A DNA stretch of 64,000 bases from NCBI RefSeq assembly GCF_000160575.1, contig NZ_GG697128.1:350750-414749 (forward strand). Direction: 5' to 3'. Both the position numbers and the translations under genes were made by a program. The notes under the pieces were generated by a model. It saw only the letters and a list, made by a program, of their open reading frames with translations. It had not been told where the DNA came from and searched no databases. The stretch is from Weissella paramesenteroides ATCC 33313 (lineage in GTDB: Bacteria > Bacillota > Bacilli > Lactobacillales > Lactobacillaceae). Numbering within the stretch: position 1 is the first letter of the stretch; each line of letters starts with the position of its first letter. This document shows, one piece after another, positions 62,978-64,000 of this stretch.

Positions 62978-63364
62978 TTAGTTAGCATATATAATAAAAT
63001 CCGAATTATGATCTGGTTTCCCATTTATAATTGGACTTACCTGCCATCCCTCTTTAATTTTTGTAACATAATATGCCCAAGCCCTTGTACCACTTCTTTT
63101 ACCCGTGATAACTAAGCGTCCGTTCTTCCTATTAGTATATCTATTATCAACGATAACACTCTCATTTGCCTCAGATTTAAAATTATTATTATTCAATGTT
63201 ATTTTCTTCCATGCATTTGTACTAGTTGTTTTATAAGTCCCGTTCGGAATAATTGGAGTGTTATCCGCATAACCAAACACATGACTCCGTTCAGCAAATG
63301 CACCAATCATGATTCCAATAATTAAAATCGCTAATACTTGAATAATGCCTAATTTCTTTTTCAT
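62978..63364 (-). CDS. Small exported or membrane-anchored protein of unknown function
   Basis: A 128-aa protein with an N-terminal hydrophobic segment (about 5-25) that may be a signal peptide or anchor, then a small domain (IIPNGTYKTTSTNAWKKI, NGRLVITGKRSGTRAWAYYV, ending GKPDHNSDFIIYAN). The domain looks like a one-sheet extracytoplasmic fold. Not recognised. It lies 11 nt after tagG where tagH is often found. Confidence 0.6.
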   Translation of the reverse strand: MKKKLGIIQVLAILIIGIMIGAFAERSHVFGYADNTPIIPNGTYKTTSTNAWKKITLNNNNFKSEANESVIVDNRYTNRKNGRLVITGKRSGTRAWAYYVTKIKEGWQVSPIINGKPDHNSDFIIYAN

Positions 63365-63375
63365 TTTGTCTTCCT

Positions 63376-64000
63376 TTATACAAAGTCCATGAAACGATTG
63401 CGAAAACGCATGTGGATATGTGCACCGATGATTAGTAGGATGATTACAATCCCCCAGAATACCATGTTAGCAGTTATATTATGCCAAAACCAGATTGGCC
63501 TTTCCATCAAGGTTTCTCTAAAACCTTGGATAATATAATATAATGGATTAATTTTTAAAATATTCGATAATAACACTGGAAAACTGGGACTATCTACTGG
63601 AATAATTACACCAGAAACCCACATACTAACCCGTAATACTGCTACATATGCATTATAGAAATCGGGTACTAATACTGTAACCGTTGAAGTTACTAACGAT
63701 AGCGTATATAAAAATATGATCATCGCAAAAAAATAGTAAAAGAATTGTAGCCAATAAATGGATGGTTTAACATTCACAAACAATAGTGCAAAAAATGCCA
63801 TTCCTAACATCACAAAATAACGTCGTAACTCAGTCACAATTTCAGTCATGGGAATTGCTGACAATGAAAATTTCATGCGTGATAACATATTAATCTGTGA
63901 TTGAATACTCTTTGCGGACTTCTGCATCGCTGACTGCATGAAAAAATAAGTGACCATTCCTAAAGCAATCCAGGCAATATAACCTGCAAGGCCTGTTGCA
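63376..64000 (-). CDS. tagG: Teichoic acid ABC transporter permease TagG, partial
   Basis: The last 208 codons or so of an ABC-2 type permease; the frame is open to the right edge and the 5' end lies outside. Membrane segments and the motifs NMLSRMKFSLSAIPMTEIV, VLVPDFYNAYVAVLRVSMW and NPLYYIIQGFRETLMERP are those of TagG, which with the ATPase TagH exports wall teichoic acid. The C-terminus ends RFMDFV. TagH does not follow; it may lie upstream, outside the window. Confidence 0.9.
   Translation of the reverse strand, partial: ATGLAGYIAWIALGMVTYFFMQSAMQKSAKSIQSQINMLSRMKFSLSAIPMTEIVTELRRYFVMLGMAFFALLFVNVKPSIYWLQFFYYFFAMIIFLYTLSLVTSTVTVLVPDFYNAYVAVLRVSMWVSGVIIPVDSPSFPVLLSNILKINPLYYIIQGFRETLMERPIWFWHNITANMVFWGIVIILLIIGAHIHMRFRNRFMDFV

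Overview
The window comes from a low-GC Gram-positive lactic acid bacterium, most likely of the Leuconostocaceae/Weissella group. The evidence is the AT-rich sequence, AGGAGG-type ribosome binding sites, an hrcA-grpE-dnaK-dnaJ operon with CIRCE operators, LexA next to ynzC/yneF homologues, and secreted proteins carrying the YG-type glucan-binding repeats also found in Leuconostoc/Weissella dextransucrases. The genus is inference. I found no tRNA, rRNA, CRISPR array, insertion sequence or prophage gene.

Layout. (1) 1-4.9 kb, housekeeping: rpsB with a strong promoter and a GC-rich leader, a tRNA methyltransferase and its GIY-YIG partner, plsC, yneF and ynzC homologues, a lexA whose protease half has lost its catalytic residues, and mgtC. 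(2) 5-10 kb, envelope modification: a maltose-type O-acetyltransferase, two membrane acyltransferases and an LtaS-like sulfatase. (3) 10-14 kb, the rnz-recJ-apt operon. (4) 14-19.7 kb, two unknown genes, then the heat-shock operon, whose DnaJ lacks the zinc finger. (5) 19.7-23.6 kb, a secreted CAP-domain protein, a frameshifted SGNH hydrolase and a polytopic membrane protein. (6) 23.7-33.2 kb, a Wzx/Wzy exopolysaccharide locus that includes UDP-galactopyranose mutase and a GlfT-like transferase, so galactofuranose is likely in the product. map lies just upstream. (7) 34-37.6 kb, secreted wall enzymes (GH25 lysozyme, C39-like peptidase) with glucan-binding repeats. (8) 37.7-43.7 kb, a second polytopic membrane protein, a TagB-like transferase, a large secreted protein of unknown function and a frameshifted dehydrogenase. 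(9) 43.8-45.7 kb, the ruins of a sugar-catabolic locus: GH1 fragment, SIS/aldolase chimera and frameshifted GntR regulator, with its operator and a cre-like site still visible. (10) 45.7-48.4 kb, a HAD phosphatase and tandem esterases. (11) 48.7-64 kb, a wall teichoic acid / glycopolymer locus running into tagG at the right edge.

The most unusual part is region 11. It encodes three proteins built as a CDP-glycerol glycerophosphotransferase (TagF) half joined to a GT4 glycosyltransferase half. One (1,329 aa) keeps the motifs of both halves and carries about 500 extra residues, apparently SH3/GW-like modules, between the two lobes of its GT4 domain. The other two are neighbouring genes 3 nt apart with opposite defects: one keeps TagF motifs and has lost GT4 motifs, the other the reverse. 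They may work as one complementary pseudoenzyme pair making a glycosylated poly(glycerol phosphate).

At least three genes (SGNH hydrolase, SDR, GntR) are broken by one-base changes at short homopolymers and one acyltransferase by an in-frame TGA. Raw-read checking would tell decay from assembly error.
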